Counted from the stretch's first letter, positions 26,192 to 34,998 are shown. The stretch: 64,000 nt of DNA from Sulfurovum sp. (GCA_027019175.1 JALUXB010000025.1:1-64000), one strand, 5' to 3'. The notes: generated from the sequence alone by a model not told the origin. A program made the numbers and translations.

Positions 26192-27922
26192 ATGAAGGAA
26201 GATTACAAAATAAAAAACATCGCGGGGCACTTGTCTAAAATATTTTTAAGTAACCCCCTTACTCCCATACTCGCTATTGCCATTTTGCTGCTTGGCTTTG
26301 TATCGCTGCAGACCATGCCGCGGGAAGAAGACCCTCAAATTGAAGTCAGCGGTGGAGCCGTCATCGTTGCCATGCCGGGTGCTTCACCCAAAGAGATCCT
26401 CAATGTCATTGTCAAGCCGCTTGAGCGGCGTATACGGGAGATCAAAGGGGTAGAGCATATTTATGGTACGGCCATGAACAATTTTGGAGTGGTCAATGTA
26501 CAGTATTTCATCGGGGAGGACAGAGAATCTTCCAACCTGAAGCTTTATGACAAAGTAATGCAGAACATGGATCAGCTTCCCAAGGGTACCATGCCGCCTC
26601 TGGTCAAACCGTTCGATATTGATATTGATATTCCTGTATTGACGGCTGCATTTTATAAACTGCCAAATGCCAAAATAGATATTGTCAAGCTCTACAAGAC
26701 CATCCGGGAGCTTCAGCAGGAGATCAATGCACTGGACAATGTCTCGAAGACGACGTTAAAAGGGGTCAAACGTCCCCAGTTCAATGTGATGATCGACCTT
26801 AACAAACTCTCTGCCTATCATATATCACTGGGGCAGGTAGCCAAAGCCATCAAGTCCATCTCTACCAATGCCCCGATGATCGATACCCAGAATGACAAAG
26901 GCAAATTGGTGGTTTTTGGGGTCGAGAATGCCATTGATACTGTTGATGACCTAAGAGAGCTCATTATTGCCGAATATATGGGCTCGCCGATCTACCTTAA
27001 AAATATTGCCGATGTGGAGTACAGCTACGACATTCAAAACTATCAGGATGCACTCATCGATTATCAAATTGGCATGTCCAAACATCCTGAAAAGATAAAG
27101 AAGAACGAACATCGTAAAAAAGAGGGAAGTGACGAACTCGATAATGAAGTAACTTTTAGGCCGTTGACAGAACAGATTACAATGACGGTCTCCAAACTCA
27201 AAGGTACCAATGCCGTATTCATTGCAGAAGAGGCCATAGAAAAAATACAGGAGGCCAAAGAGGAACTGCACAAGGCAGGTGTAGGTTTCATTATTACCCG
27301 AAACTACGGAGAGCGTGCCGATGAAGCGGTCAATGAGCTGGTACATCACCTGGAGATCACTATCTTTATTATTATGCTTATTCTCATCCCTTTCCTGGGG
27401 TGGCGCGAATCGATGGTGGTTACCATCGCTGTACCGATGATTTTGGCAACCACTCTTTTCATTGCCCAGTTGACAGACCAGACGATCAACCGTATCACCC
27501 TTTTTGCTTTCCTTCTTTCGCTGGGGCTCATTGTCGATGATGCCATCATCGTCATCGAGAACATCCACCGTCGGCTTCACCTTGATATTGACAAAAAGAG
27601 TGTTGACGAAATCATTGTACAGGCAACCGATGAGATTGGCCCTTCGACAAACATTGCGACTATTGCCATTATTCTGACTATGGTGCCTATGGGGTTTGTC
27701 GGCGGTATGATGGGGCAGTTTATGAAACCCATTCCGCTCAATGTACCCGTTGGGCTTGCGGTCTCTCTCTTTGTTGCCTATGTCTTTGCCCCATTTTTGG
27801 CACGAAAGTTTTTGAACTTCAAAAAGATCAAAAAAGAGGTACTTGCCCACCATGCACAGGAGCACCATGAGCATAAAGAGGAGAAAAAAGAGGATGATAC
27901 ACCCAAAGGAGAAGAGCAATGA
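26192..27922 (+). CDS. RND efflux pump, N-terminal half
   Basis: This 576-residue protein corresponds to the first half of an AcrB-type pump: TM1 (PLTPILAIAILLLGF), a periplasmic porter domain with PREEDPQIEV and MPGASPKEI motifs, then TM2-TM6 between about residues 385 and 545. TM4 keeps the proton-relay aspartates in LIVDDAIIVIENIHRR. The C-terminus is a charged tail rich in His, Glu and Lys (HHAQEHHEHKEEKKEDD), absent from fused pumps. The stop overlaps the second-half gene by 4 bp (ATGA). There is no ribosome site, but TATAAT lies 7 nt before the ATG. ATGs 9 and 27 bp upstream are alternatives. Confidence 0.85.
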   Translation: MKEDYKIKNIAGHLSKIFLSNPLTPILAIAILLLGFVSLQTMPREEDPQIEVSGGAVIVAMPGASPKEILNVIVKPLERRIREIKGVEHIYGTAMNNFGVVNVQYFIGEDRESSNLKLYDKVMQNMDQLPKGTMPPLVKPFDIDIDIPVLTAAFYKLPNAKIDIVKLYKTIRELQQEINALDNVSKTTLKGVKRPQFNVMIDLNKLSAYHISLGQVAKAIKSISTNAPMIDTQNDKGKLVVFGVENAIDTVDDLRELIIAEYMGSPIYLKNIADVEYSYDIQNYQDALIDYQIGMSKHPEKIKKNEHRKKEGSDELDNEVTFRPLTEQITMTVSKLKGTNAVFIAEEAIEKIQEAKEELHKAGVGFIITRNYGERADEAVNELVHHLEITIFIIMLILIPFLGWRESMVVTIAVPMILATTLFIAQLTDQTINRITLFAFLLSLGLIVDDAIIVIENIHRRLHLDIDKKSVDEIIVQATDEIGPSTNIATIAIILTMVPMGFVGGMMGQFMKPIPLNVPVGLAVSLFVAYVFAPFLARKFLNFKKIKKEVLAHHAQEHHEHKEEKKEDDTPKGEEQ

Positions 27923-29730
27923 TCAAGTTTGAACCATTTCTCTACAACATCCTTGAAAGCCGCAAAAAACGCTGGATCGTCATAGGACTGGTACTGGCTG
28001 CACTGATGGGGTCCATTATGATGATTCCTACCAAGCTGGTATTGGCAAAAATGCTTCCGGGCAAGAGTGCCAATACTTTCAGCATTTACATCGATACGGC
28101 TACCAATGCTTCTATTAAAGAGACGCGCGATGTGGCGGAGTGTGTGGTGCATGAACTTGAAAAAGAACCTGAAGTGACCGATATGGAGATATTTCTGGGG
28201 CAGGGGGCACCGCTTGACTATGCAGGGCTTGTCAAAGGAAGTGCATTCAAACGTTTTCAAAATCAGGCTGAAATAGTGGTGAACCTGACTGACAAGCATC
28301 ACCGTGATGAGCCGTCCTTTAAAATGGTACACCGCATCCGTCCTTCCATTCAGAAAGCCTGTGGACATCTGCATCCGCATACAAGCATCAAATTCATAGA
28401 AATGCCGTCAGGCCCTCCGACACTGGCAACGGTCGTGGTGGAAGTATATGCCAAAAACGACAAAGAGCTTCGCCATGTTGCTGAGAGAGTCAGCCAAATA
28501 TTGGCCAAAACCGAAGGACTGGTTGATGTCGATGTCATGCTCGATGACATTTACGATACCTACATGCTCTCCCCAAACAAGGAGAAGATCATTCGAAGCG
28601 GTTTGAGTGTCGACCAGGTCAACCAGATTATCTATCTGGCTTTCAAAGGGATGCCTGTCGCAGTCAAAAATACGAAAGACCAACAGGATCAGGTGCCTAT
28701 TTTTGTCCGTCTTGACAATGATGCACGCATGATTCACGGCCAGAGCAAAGAGGCGCTTGAAAAGAAGCTTTCCAATCTGCGTCTGATGAACCGCCGCGGT
28801 ATGATGGTACCACTTATTGAAGTGGTAACACTCAAAAAGCGTAAGTCAAGCCCTACCATTTTCAGAAAAGATTTGAAAAATATGGCCATTATCACTGCCG
28901 AATGTGACATGGTTTCGCAGGTCTATCCACTACTCGATGCACGTGAAAAAATACTGAAAATGATGAAAGACGAATACAATATCACCAAAACCCCCGGTAT
29001 ATCTACTTTTATGTTCGATCTCAATGCGGTTGACAAGAAAACGGGAGAAAAAGTACTCATACGATGGGACGGTGAGATGAAAGTTTCTCTCGATACTTTC
29101 CGTGACCTTGGCGGTGCCTTTATTGCTGCACTTATTTTGATGTTCCTGCTGATGGTGGTTTACTACAAATCGTTCGCCCTGAGCGGCATTGTACTGGCGG
29201 GGAGTTTCCTCTCCATTATCGGCGTCATTGTCGGCCACTGGATTACCGATAAAATATCGCTTTTCTTTGGCGATATCAACTTCTTCCTTACCGCTACCTC
29301 CCTGATCGGATTCATCTCCCTCATGGGAATCAGCGCGCGTGGATCACTGCTGCTGATCGATTTTTCAAGATCTCTTATGAAAGATGAAGGTATGGAGAAA
29401 AATGTCGCTATTGCAAAGGCTACGGCAACCCGTGCAAAACCCATCCTTATGACAGCGGTGGCGATTATCCTCGGTTCCCTGCTGCTTTCTACCGACCCAA
29501 TTTTCGGAGGTCTTGGTATTGCACTTATATTCGGAAGTATCGCTGCAACCCTTGTAGCACTCTTTTTCATTCCTGTGCTTATGAGCAACGCCAAAGCCAT
29601 GGATCCTCATGAACCGACAGAGTGTGAATCAGAAGAGGAAGAAAAAGACGGTACATGGTGTATCCTGACCAATAATATCCGCTCACTCATTATGCGAAGA
29701 AAGAAGCATTGCGATGATGAGGATAAGTAG
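27919..29730 (+). CDS. RND efflux pump, C-terminal half
   Basis: This 603-residue protein corresponds to the second half of an AcrB-type pump: TM7 (RWIVIGLVLAALMGSIMM), a second porter loop, and TM8-TM12 from about residue 395 to 560. The TM10 position that is Lys in AcrB (SAKNAIL) reads SARGSLLL, so the relay lysine is replaced by Arg. The two genes together equal one normal pump of about 1,040-1,180 residues. The 4-bp ATGA overlap and clean reading frames suggest a stable two-chain pump and not a recent frameshift. The C-terminus has an acidic and basic tail with two cysteines. Confidence 0.85.
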   Translation: MIKFEPFLYNILESRKKRWIVIGLVLAALMGSIMMIPTKLVLAKMLPGKSANTFSIYIDTATNASIKETRDVAECVVHELEKEPEVTDMEIFLGQGAPLDYAGLVKGSAFKRFQNQAEIVVNLTDKHHRDEPSFKMVHRIRPSIQKACGHLHPHTSIKFIEMPSGPPTLATVVVEVYAKNDKELRHVAERVSQILAKTEGLVDVDVMLDDIYDTYMLSPNKEKIIRSGLSVDQVNQIIYLAFKGMPVAVKNTKDQQDQVPIFVRLDNDARMIHGQSKEALEKKLSNLRLMNRRGMMVPLIEVVTLKKRKSSPTIFRKDLKNMAIITAECDMVSQVYPLLDAREKILKMMKDEYNITKTPGISTFMFDLNAVDKKTGEKVLIRWDGEMKVSLDTFRDLGGAFIAALILMFLLMVVYYKSFALSGIVLAGSFLSIIGVIVGHWITDKISLFFGDINFFLTATSLIGFISLMGISARGSLLLIDFSRSLMKDEGMEKNVAIAKATATRAKPILMTAVAIILGSLLLSTDPIFGGLGIALIFGSIAATLVALFFIPVLMSNAKAMDPHEPTECESEEEEKDGTWCILTNNIRSLIMRRKKHCDDEDK

Positions 29731-29758
29731 ATAATATAAGGCAGGGCACTGCCGGGTC

Positions 29759-29784
29759 ATTCCTGCGAAAGCAGGAATCTTTTT
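29759..29784 (+). terminator. Intrinsic terminator / REP-like hairpin after the split RND pump
   Basis: ATTCCTGC-GAAA-GCAGGAAT is a perfect 8-bp stem with a GNRA loop followed by CTTTTT. It fits a rho-independent terminator for the pump genes. The same core (CATTCC-GCGAAAGC-GGAAT) is a very common repeated element in proteobacterial genomes, so it may be both. Confidence 0.7.
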
Positions 29785-29853
29785 GGAAGACAGGCAACGT
29801 GTATTCTATGCAAGGTCAATATCCCGGATCAAGTCTTGGATATTGAAATACCA

Positions 29854-30672
29854 TTACTCTTTCGGCAGTAAAGCAGGATTGTACTCTATAGAGATCTTTG
29901 TATACATTCCCGGGTAGATTTTCTCGTTATCGCGGTTGAACTTAATGCGGATAGTGAACGTGTGGGTCATGGGGTTGGCGGAGGGGACGATGGATTTGAT
30001 GCGGCCTCTGCCTTTGTAGTGGATGGCAGGAATTTCAAATTTGACAAAATCACCTTCATTGACTTTCAACAGGTCACTTTCGGAAATTTGTGCTTCAATC
30101 TCAAGATGGTCAAGGTCGACCAGTACCATGACAGGAAAGCCCGGCATGACCATATCGCCGACATGGAGATTCTTCTGGACGATGATACCGTTGCTTGGTG
30201 CCTTCACCTCAAGATAATGGGAGATGACGCTTATCTCTTTGGCTTTCTGCGCTGCGTTCTTGACAATTGCCTGCATCGCTTTGAGCATGGACTGTGTATG
30301 TTCAGCTGTGATGGAGAGGTTTTCATTCATATCATCGAAGTTCATGACATTGCTCTTGTTTTTAATCAGCAGCGCACGGTTACGGCGTATTTCATCGAGT
30401 TTACTGCGGTAAACATCGGTAAGAATTTCGGCCTGTTCCAGCCCCAGATTGATCTGTTCTTTCATAATGTCAAATTCGGCAGAATCCATTTTGAACAGGT
30501 CATCTTCCCTTTTGACCTTGTCCCCAATATTGACATAGACCTCTTTCACATACCCCATGTAACGTGCACCAATGTATTTTTGGTTGTCTGAAACAATGGT
30601 ACCGGTAAGGTTGATGGTGTTTGCAAGCAGCGTAGAACCAATCAGTGAAGCAAGTAACAAAGGTTTGAACAT
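29854..30672 (-). CDS. RND periplasmic adaptor (membrane fusion) protein, short form
   Basis: This 272-residue secreted protein has a signal peptide (MFKPLLLASLIGSTLLA) and the adaptor layout: a first lipoyl half (YMGYVKEVYVNIGDKVKREDDLFKMD), an alpha hairpin (about 75-145), a second lipoyl half (VKAPSNGIIVQKNLHVGDMVM), a beta barrel and a short last domain. It is shorter than AcrA-type proteins (about 380), with a brief hairpin and no lipobox. It faces the split RND genes tail to tail and very likely serves that pump. The ribosome site AAGGAG is good. Confidence 0.85.
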   Translation of the reverse strand: MFKPLLLASLIGSTLLANTINLTGTIVSDNQKYIGARYMGYVKEVYVNIGDKVKREDDLFKMDSAEFDIMKEQINLGLEQAEILTDVYRSKLDEIRRNRALLIKNKSNVMNFDDMNENLSITAEHTQSMLKAMQAIVKNAAQKAKEISVISHYLEVKAPSNGIIVQKNLHVGDMVMPGFPVMVLVDLDHLEIEAQISESDLLKVNEGDFVKFEIPAIHYKGRGRIKSIVPSANPMTHTFTIRIKFNRDNEKIYPGMYTKISIEYNPALLPKE

Positions 30673-30787
30673 GGCATCTCCTTTTATATCATTAAAATCG
30701 ATGAAAATGATTTATTTTAATTTGATTATTTTATATTTTATAATAAATTACTTAAGAAGATAAGAGGTTAAAAGGGAAAAGAGAGGG

Positions 30788-30809
30788 TTTCTCCCCGGCT
30801 GGGGAGAAA
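30788..30809 (-). terminator. Hairpin downstream of the FadL-type gene
   Basis: TTTCTCCCC and GGGGAGAAA pair in a perfect 9-bp stem with a 4-nt loop, starting 7 bp after the FadL stop. On the minus strand a C/T-rich stretch (CCCTCTCTTTTCCCTTTT) follows, so it can act as a terminator. Confidence 0.65.
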
Positions 30810-30815
30810 GGGTTT

Positions 30816-32126
30816 TTAGAATGCGTAAGTCAGCTGGAAAGAGAGACTTGATTCTGAGTGGTCAACACTTGTTGTGTTCATATAAAGCATACCGTTTCCA
30901 GTATTCGGATCAATTGCTGCCATTGGCGTATTGAATGTTTCTGTATTGCTTGGTGAATAAACATACGCAAGGTCAAGTGAGAATTGATTTGTGAATTCAT
31001 ACGTACCACCGATTGTGTAGTGGTTCTCTGCTGTTGCAGGGAACCCAAGCAGGTTGAATGTGTTGATTGCTGAGTTCGCACCCATTGCAGCACCGGCTGC
31101 TGGTGTTGCATCCAGTTCTTTTACAGGTGTAGAACCGTGGTTGTAACCGAGTCTGATTGCCCAGTTGTCCTGTGCATACTGATAACCGAATGCATAGACA
31201 TCCTGATCATCCCAACCAAAGTCTTTGTAACCTTCTGCTGATGAATACTTGAGTCTTTTCCAGTCGAATGCGAAAGTATGCTGACCCATTTCATATGCAA
31301 GACCGATACCGTACTCTGCAGGCTGCTCGAGTGTATCACTCATTGGTGCCGGGAATGCTCCTGCTGCTACAAATGGTGCTGTCGCACTTGAAAGTTGACC
31401 GTCATAGCTCATTTTGATGGAAGATTTGTAAACAGCACCGATAGTAAATCCGCTTACTTCATATGCAAGACCGGCAGACCAACCAAAACCAAAGTCCTGT
31501 GCAAGCCCTGAACCTACATTGGTACCATTAAAGTTATAGTTGATATCCAGGTTACCATATTGAAGAATTGGGGCAACAGCAACACTGAAACCATCTGCTT
31601 TGTAGGCAACCGGTACAGCGAACTGCATCAGCTGCAGGTTGGTTACCATATTCATGTTTGCACCTGCAGGTGCTTTACTGAAGTCAACACCCATACCGGC
31701 TGTTCCCCACATACCGATACCAATGTACCAGTTGTCATTGATTTTATGTGCAATGGAAACTTCCGGGATCATGTTCATGTCAGCATCACTTGTATATTCA
31801 CCGAGTGAACCTGCTCCGGGAGCCTGTCCTGAAGGGGTTCCCCCTGTAAAAATAACGTTTCCGACATTGGTCATTTCAGTTTTAATCGTTGGCATAAAAA
31901 CAGTACCACCGAAAGAGATCTCAGTTCCTTCAATGGATGTAATCATTGCAGGGTTGCTGATGGTAGACTCTGCACCATGGCTGACGGCGATACCTGTACC
32001 ACCCATACCTCTTGCTTTTGCGCCAACGGCGATGAGTGTATCTCCGTTTGTTGCGTGAAGCATAGTTGAAGCCACGAGTGACAGTGTAATACCGGCAGTT
32101 ACTTTTGTAAACATACTTGTTTTCAT
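30816..32126 (-). CDS. FadL/TodX-family outer-membrane transporter (OmpP1)
   Basis: This 436-residue barrel protein has a signal peptide (cut after MLHA) and the FadL N-terminal plug signature: GAKARGMGGTGIAVS followed by STISNPAMIT, the NPA motif. The remainder is made of long amphipathic strands, and the protein ends in Phe (FQLTYAF). FadL proteins let hydrophobic compounds such as long-chain fatty acids or aromatics cross the outer membrane by lateral diffusion. It lies 143 bp from the RND adaptor on the same strand, which suggests a link to hydrophobic substrates, but it has its own AAGGA ribosome site and AT-rich promoter region. Confidence 0.9.
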   Translation of the reverse strand: MKTSMFTKVTAGITLSLVASTMLHATNGDTLIAVGAKARGMGGTGIAVSHGAESTISNPAMITSIEGTEISFGGTVFMPTIKTEMTNVGNVIFTGGTPSGQAPGAGSLGEYTSDADMNMIPEVSIAHKINDNWYIGIGMWGTAGMGVDFSKAPAGANMNMVTNLQLMQFAVPVAYKADGFSVAVAPILQYGNLDINYNFNGTNVGSGLAQDFGFGWSAGLAYEVSGFTIGAVYKSSIKMSYDGQLSSATAPFVAAGAFPAPMSDTLEQPAEYGIGLAYEMGQHTFAFDWKRLKYSSAEGYKDFGWDDQDVYAFGYQYAQDNWAIRLGYNHGSTPVKELDATPAAGAAMGANSAINTFNLLGFPATAENHYTIGGTYEFTNQFSLDLAYVYSPSNTETFNTPMAAIDPNTGNGMLYMNTTSVDHSESSLSFQLTYAF

Positions 32127-32487
32127 GTTTTTTCCTTGTTTTTGTTTTAGGTGGAAGTAGTATAGTAAAAAAGAAGCTTAATGTCAAGTATACCTATGGA
32201 TTTTATACAATCATATTAGTTTCTTATAATCAAAATTATATAGAGTAAAGCATCGTGCTTAAAGCTGCATTTTATGGGATGTTGTAGCTACATCCAGGCA
32301 ATCTTATGCATGGTATATAATGTATATAGCAGTGTCGTATTGGGAAAAATGAATACAAAGAAGCTTTTTTACTGCTACAAAATGATACATATAACTTTAA
32401 ACATCTATTTATCTATTATAAAATACTATAGTTGATTAAAAATATAGATAATATTGTCTTTAGATCAATCAAGGGACAGTATATATT
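32127..32487. other. 361-bp AT-rich divergent intergenic region
   Basis: This is the longest gap in the window. It separates the FadL-type gene from a divergent gene of unknown function. It is strongly AT-rich and must hold promoters in both directions; several TATAAT-like boxes make exact assignment unsafe. Two small inverted repeats are visible: AAGCA-TCG-TGCTT near 32250, and GGATGT-TGTAGCT-ACATCC near 32278, whose centre is the palindrome TGTAGCTACA. I see no credible short reading frame and no recognised RNA. Confidence 0.5.
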
Positions 32488-33309
32488 ATGAACACGCTTA
32501 TTATCGAAAACATTCATGAAACTTTCAATTTTAAACTTCTCAAAGAGGTCTACCATGATATTTTGGTACCCTGTTTCCCTGACCCGGAAGATCATTTAAG
32601 CTGGAAGATAATGAAAAAGATGGTACATCGAAGTTTCAAAAATATCAACGGCAATGAAAAAGTACTCATTTCTGTTTCAAAACAACGGCAGGAGGATGGC
32701 AGTTTCAAACCGGTGTCGTTCTTTGTGGGGGTATACTACAGACGAAGCCAGACAGGACTCATTTCCTATATGGGTATGCGTGACGGATGTCGTGGATTGT
32801 CCGCATCGAATATTCAGAAACAGGTGCATATTGAGATGGAACGGATAGCAAGTTTTTATCATCATAGGCTCAAAGGGGTTTTCAGCCTTGTAGACCTCCC
32901 TGAGAAGGCGAATCCGCGCTATATCACACTCCCTCCGGTTCAGCGAATCATGATTATGGAACGTAACGGAGCAAGACATGTGCCTATTGATTTTTACTAT
33001 CCGGCATTTAAAACAAATATTTTGAGTTATCTGATGGCCAAACCAAACTACAGAAACGATGCCGCACTGCTTGGCTATCGGCTGCATGGTTCACTGCCGA
33101 CGGACAATCCGGAAATTATTAAAGATTTTATAGATGATTTTTATATCTCATACGGTATTGATCCCAAGGAGAATGCTATGGTGAAACGTATGCATGCAGC
33201 TGTTGATGCCATTGCAAAAGGTACAGATATCAAGCTCTCACAGCATTACAGAACGAGGGAGAAGGAAAAAATTTCGACATGTGTGTCACAAGTGAGAGCG
33301 GCATCTTAA
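32488..33309 (+). CDS. Hypothetical cytoplasmic protein, possible GNAT-like fold
   Basis: This 273-residue protein without signal peptide or membrane helices is not recognised. The N-terminal half alternates helices and strands in a way that could fit an acetyltransferase-like fold (LLKEVYHDILVPCFPDPEDHL, then GNEKVLISVSKQ and FFVGVYYRRSQTGLISYM), which in GNAT enzymes precedes the acetyl-CoA site. I see no clear acetyl-CoA loop. The middle has a FYHHRLKGVFSLVDLPEKANP segment, and the end is basic and helical. The start has only a poor ribosome site (AAGGGAC, 14 nt upstream). It stands alone after a long regulatory gap. Confidence 0.6.
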   Translation: MNTLIIENIHETFNFKLLKEVYHDILVPCFPDPEDHLSWKIMKKMVHRSFKNINGNEKVLISVSKQRQEDGSFKPVSFFVGVYYRRSQTGLISYMGMRDGCRGLSASNIQKQVHIEMERIASFYHHRLKGVFSLVDLPEKANPRYITLPPVQRIMIMERNGARHVPIDFYYPAFKTNILSYLMAKPNYRNDAALLGYRLHGSLPTDNPEIIKDFIDDFYISYGIDPKENAMVKRMHAAVDAIAKGTDIKLSQHYRTREKEKISTCVSQVRAAS

Positions 33310-33349
33310 CTCTTTAGAGTCAAGATGCATCTTTTTACAGGAAGGACTT

Positions 33350-33366
33350 AAAAAGGATGTCATCCT
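33350..33366 (-). terminator. Weak intrinsic terminator for the DUF4395 gene
   Basis: On the minus strand AGGAT-GAC-ATCCT is followed by TTTTAAG. The stem is only 5 bp, but it sits about 35 bp after the DUF4395 gene stop, where a terminator is expected. Confidence 0.4.
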
Positions 33367-33399
33367 GCATTTGATGTGTATTGATTGAATGACGGTGTT

Positions 33400-34146
33400 T
33401 TAAAAGTCGTCATCGTCACTTTCAAACTCTGCCGCAGCCTGTTGTTCATACTTTTGCTGCTCTTCATGTTTCAGTTGCTGTTTTGTCAGTACCATTTCGT
33501 GCAGGAACTCTCCAAAAAAGGTGCGGGAGTCTGTCTTGGCAAGGAACAGGTAAATGCCAACCGCAAGGGCAGCAAGGGTAATGGAAGTAACTACTTTTTG
33601 TGCCGGTGAGAAAATTTGAATAGGGTCTTTGGCTCGTATTTCACACTTTCCTCCAGGGCAGTGCTGCGGATCACTCCGGATAATGGCCTTGTAGATCATA
33701 CAGCCGACGCATACAGAGAAAGCTGCTTCAAGGAACATCAGCGTTAGACAAAGGACACAAATGAGTACCTTGTAAAAGGTAATGTCCCAGTGCAGAACAA
33801 ACCAGTCCATCATTGGAATGGCAATAAGCCAGCCGAGTGTCCAGGCGAAGCGCTTCTGCAGTCCCCCGACATATTCAGGTTTCTGGTTCTGTGTGACAAG
33901 TTTGCCGAGCAGAAGGGAAGGGGAGTATCGCGGACTGATGATCCGCATGGTAAAATCAAAAAAGAGAAAAGCAAGATAGACACGTGCAACGATAATATGG
34001 TTAAAGCCGATACCGACAAATATGACGATCATCCCCAGCATAAAGAGAATGCCTGCCGCAGCTCTTGCCTCTCTTTCATTGATGACGGTTACATCGTAGC
34101 CGGGTACATGTTCACCATATTCGGTAAGAAATGATTTGAAGTTCAC
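33400..34146 (-). CDS. DUF4395 integral membrane protein
   Basis: This 248-residue inner-membrane protein has about five helices: a pair near residues 30-65, another pair near 105-150, and a last one near 190-210. The DUF4395 pattern is present (VNEREARAAAG-type start, then FDFTMRIISPRYSPSLLLGK). Two cysteine pairs lie between helices: SVCVGC and CPGGKC, which may bind a metal or form disulfides. DUF4395 proteins occur near thiol-redox and sulfur-handling genes in many bacteria, but none are adjacent here. The C-terminal tail is a Gln-rich helix ending in acidic residues (ESDDDDF). Confidence 0.75.
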   Translation of the reverse strand: MNFKSFLTEYGEHVPGYDVTVINEREARAAAGILFMLGMIVIFVGIGFNHIIVARVYLAFLFFDFTMRIISPRYSPSLLLGKLVTQNQKPEYVGGLQKRFAWTLGWLIAIPMMDWFVLHWDITFYKVLICVLCLTLMFLEAAFSVCVGCMIYKAIIRSDPQHCPGGKCEIRAKDPIQIFSPAQKVVTSITLAALAVGIYLFLAKTDSRTFFGEFLHEMVLTKQQLKHEEQQKYEQQAAAEFESDDDDF

Positions 34147-34259
34147 AAAATGCTCCTTGGGAGGAATTTTGCAGGGATTCTAACAGAAAAAGTTTAATGA
34201 GAAAAAATGATTATATTGAATATATTGATTAGTAAAATTGATTTATATGTTTGGAGTCA

Positions 34260-34278
34260 TCCCGCACATGATGCGGGA
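34260..34278. repeat. REP-like hairpin (TCCCGCA / TGCGGGA)
   Basis: GTCA-TCCCGCA-CATGA-TGCGGGA is a perfect 7-bp stem with a 5-nt loop in the gap between adk and the DUF4395 gene. The GTCATCCCGCA...TGCGGGA core is a common dispersed repeat in bacteria. No T-tract follows on either strand. Confidence 0.55.
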
Positions 34279-34309
34279 GTTTGCAGCATGTACTGTTTTT
34301 GTCTTTTGC

Positions 34310-34903
34310 CTATATCTTGCTCAGGATAAACTGTTCCATATCTGCAACGACTTCGTCAAGGCTGCGCTCACCGTCAATCACATGCAGAAGGCCTTTTTCT
34401 TCATAAAACTTCTGAATGGCAGGCAGTGGCTCGGTGTAAATCTTCATACGGCTTTCAAAGACCTCTTCATTGTCATCACTGCGTTCTTCACCCGGTGCCG
34501 CTTCCGCACGGCGCCCAAGGATGCGCTCTCTGGCTACTTCTTCGCTGACACGTACTTCAATCACAGAGACCAGTTCGATGTCGTCTTCTTTGTTGACCAG
34601 TTCGTCAAAGGCTGTCATCTGCTCTTCGCTTCTTGGGTAACCGTCAATGAGAATATTGTCTACCGGAGCGTTTTTAATGGCAGAAACAATCGTGTTCACG
34701 ATGATCTCAAGAGGAACAAGCGCACCTTTTGAGATGTAGCTTTCAATCTCTTTACCAAGCGCTGAACCACTTGCCACTTCTTCACGAAGCATATCACCGG
34801 TAGAGTAGTGTACAATTTTGTCACTGTGCTTTTGGGCGATGATGCTTGCGTCAGTCGTTTTTCCTGAGCCTGGTGCTCCGATGATTAAAAATAATTTTTT
34901 CAT
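34310..34903 (-). CDS. adk: Adenylate kinase, short-LID form
   Basis: Adenylate kinase interconverts ATP plus AMP with two ADP in the cytoplasm. The 197-residue protein has the P-loop GAPGSGKTT (residues 9-17), the AMP-binding segment STGDMLREE, DGYPRSEEQ, and the LID arginines in RILGRRAE. The LID is short and has no zinc cysteines, as in Campylobacter and Helicobacter enzymes. It follows aspS on the same strand, separated by a 102-bp gap with two hairpins. Its ribosome site is AAGGGAT. Confidence 0.95.
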   Translation of the reverse strand: MKKLFLIIGAPGSGKTTDASIIAQKHSDKIVHYSTGDMLREEVASGSALGKEIESYISKGALVPLEIIVNTIVSAIKNAPVDNILIDGYPRSEEQMTAFDELVNKEDDIELVSVIEVRVSEEVARERILGRRAEAAPGEERSDDNEEVFESRMKIYTEPLPAIQKFYEEKGLLHVIDGERSLDEVVADMEQFILSKI

Positions 34904-34930
34904 TTTCTATCCCTTCAATAAGTTTGGTAG

Positions 34931-34998
34931 GGTGTTGTGCCCTCACAACACCAATAGTTTGTATGTATATTTATAAAGGTGTTGTCGGGGACAACACC
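34931..34998 (-). repeat. Twin related hairpins between aspS and adk
   Basis: Two near-identical inverted repeats lie about 38 bp apart: GGTGTTGTG-CCCT-CACAACACC (34931-34952) and GGTGTTGTC-GGG-GACAACACC (34978-34998). Both have perfect 9-bp stems sharing the GGTGTTGT core. The paired, almost repeated layout resembles a BIME/REP doublet. They lie in the aspS-adk message and could limit read-through or protect 3' ends. Confidence 0.7.
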
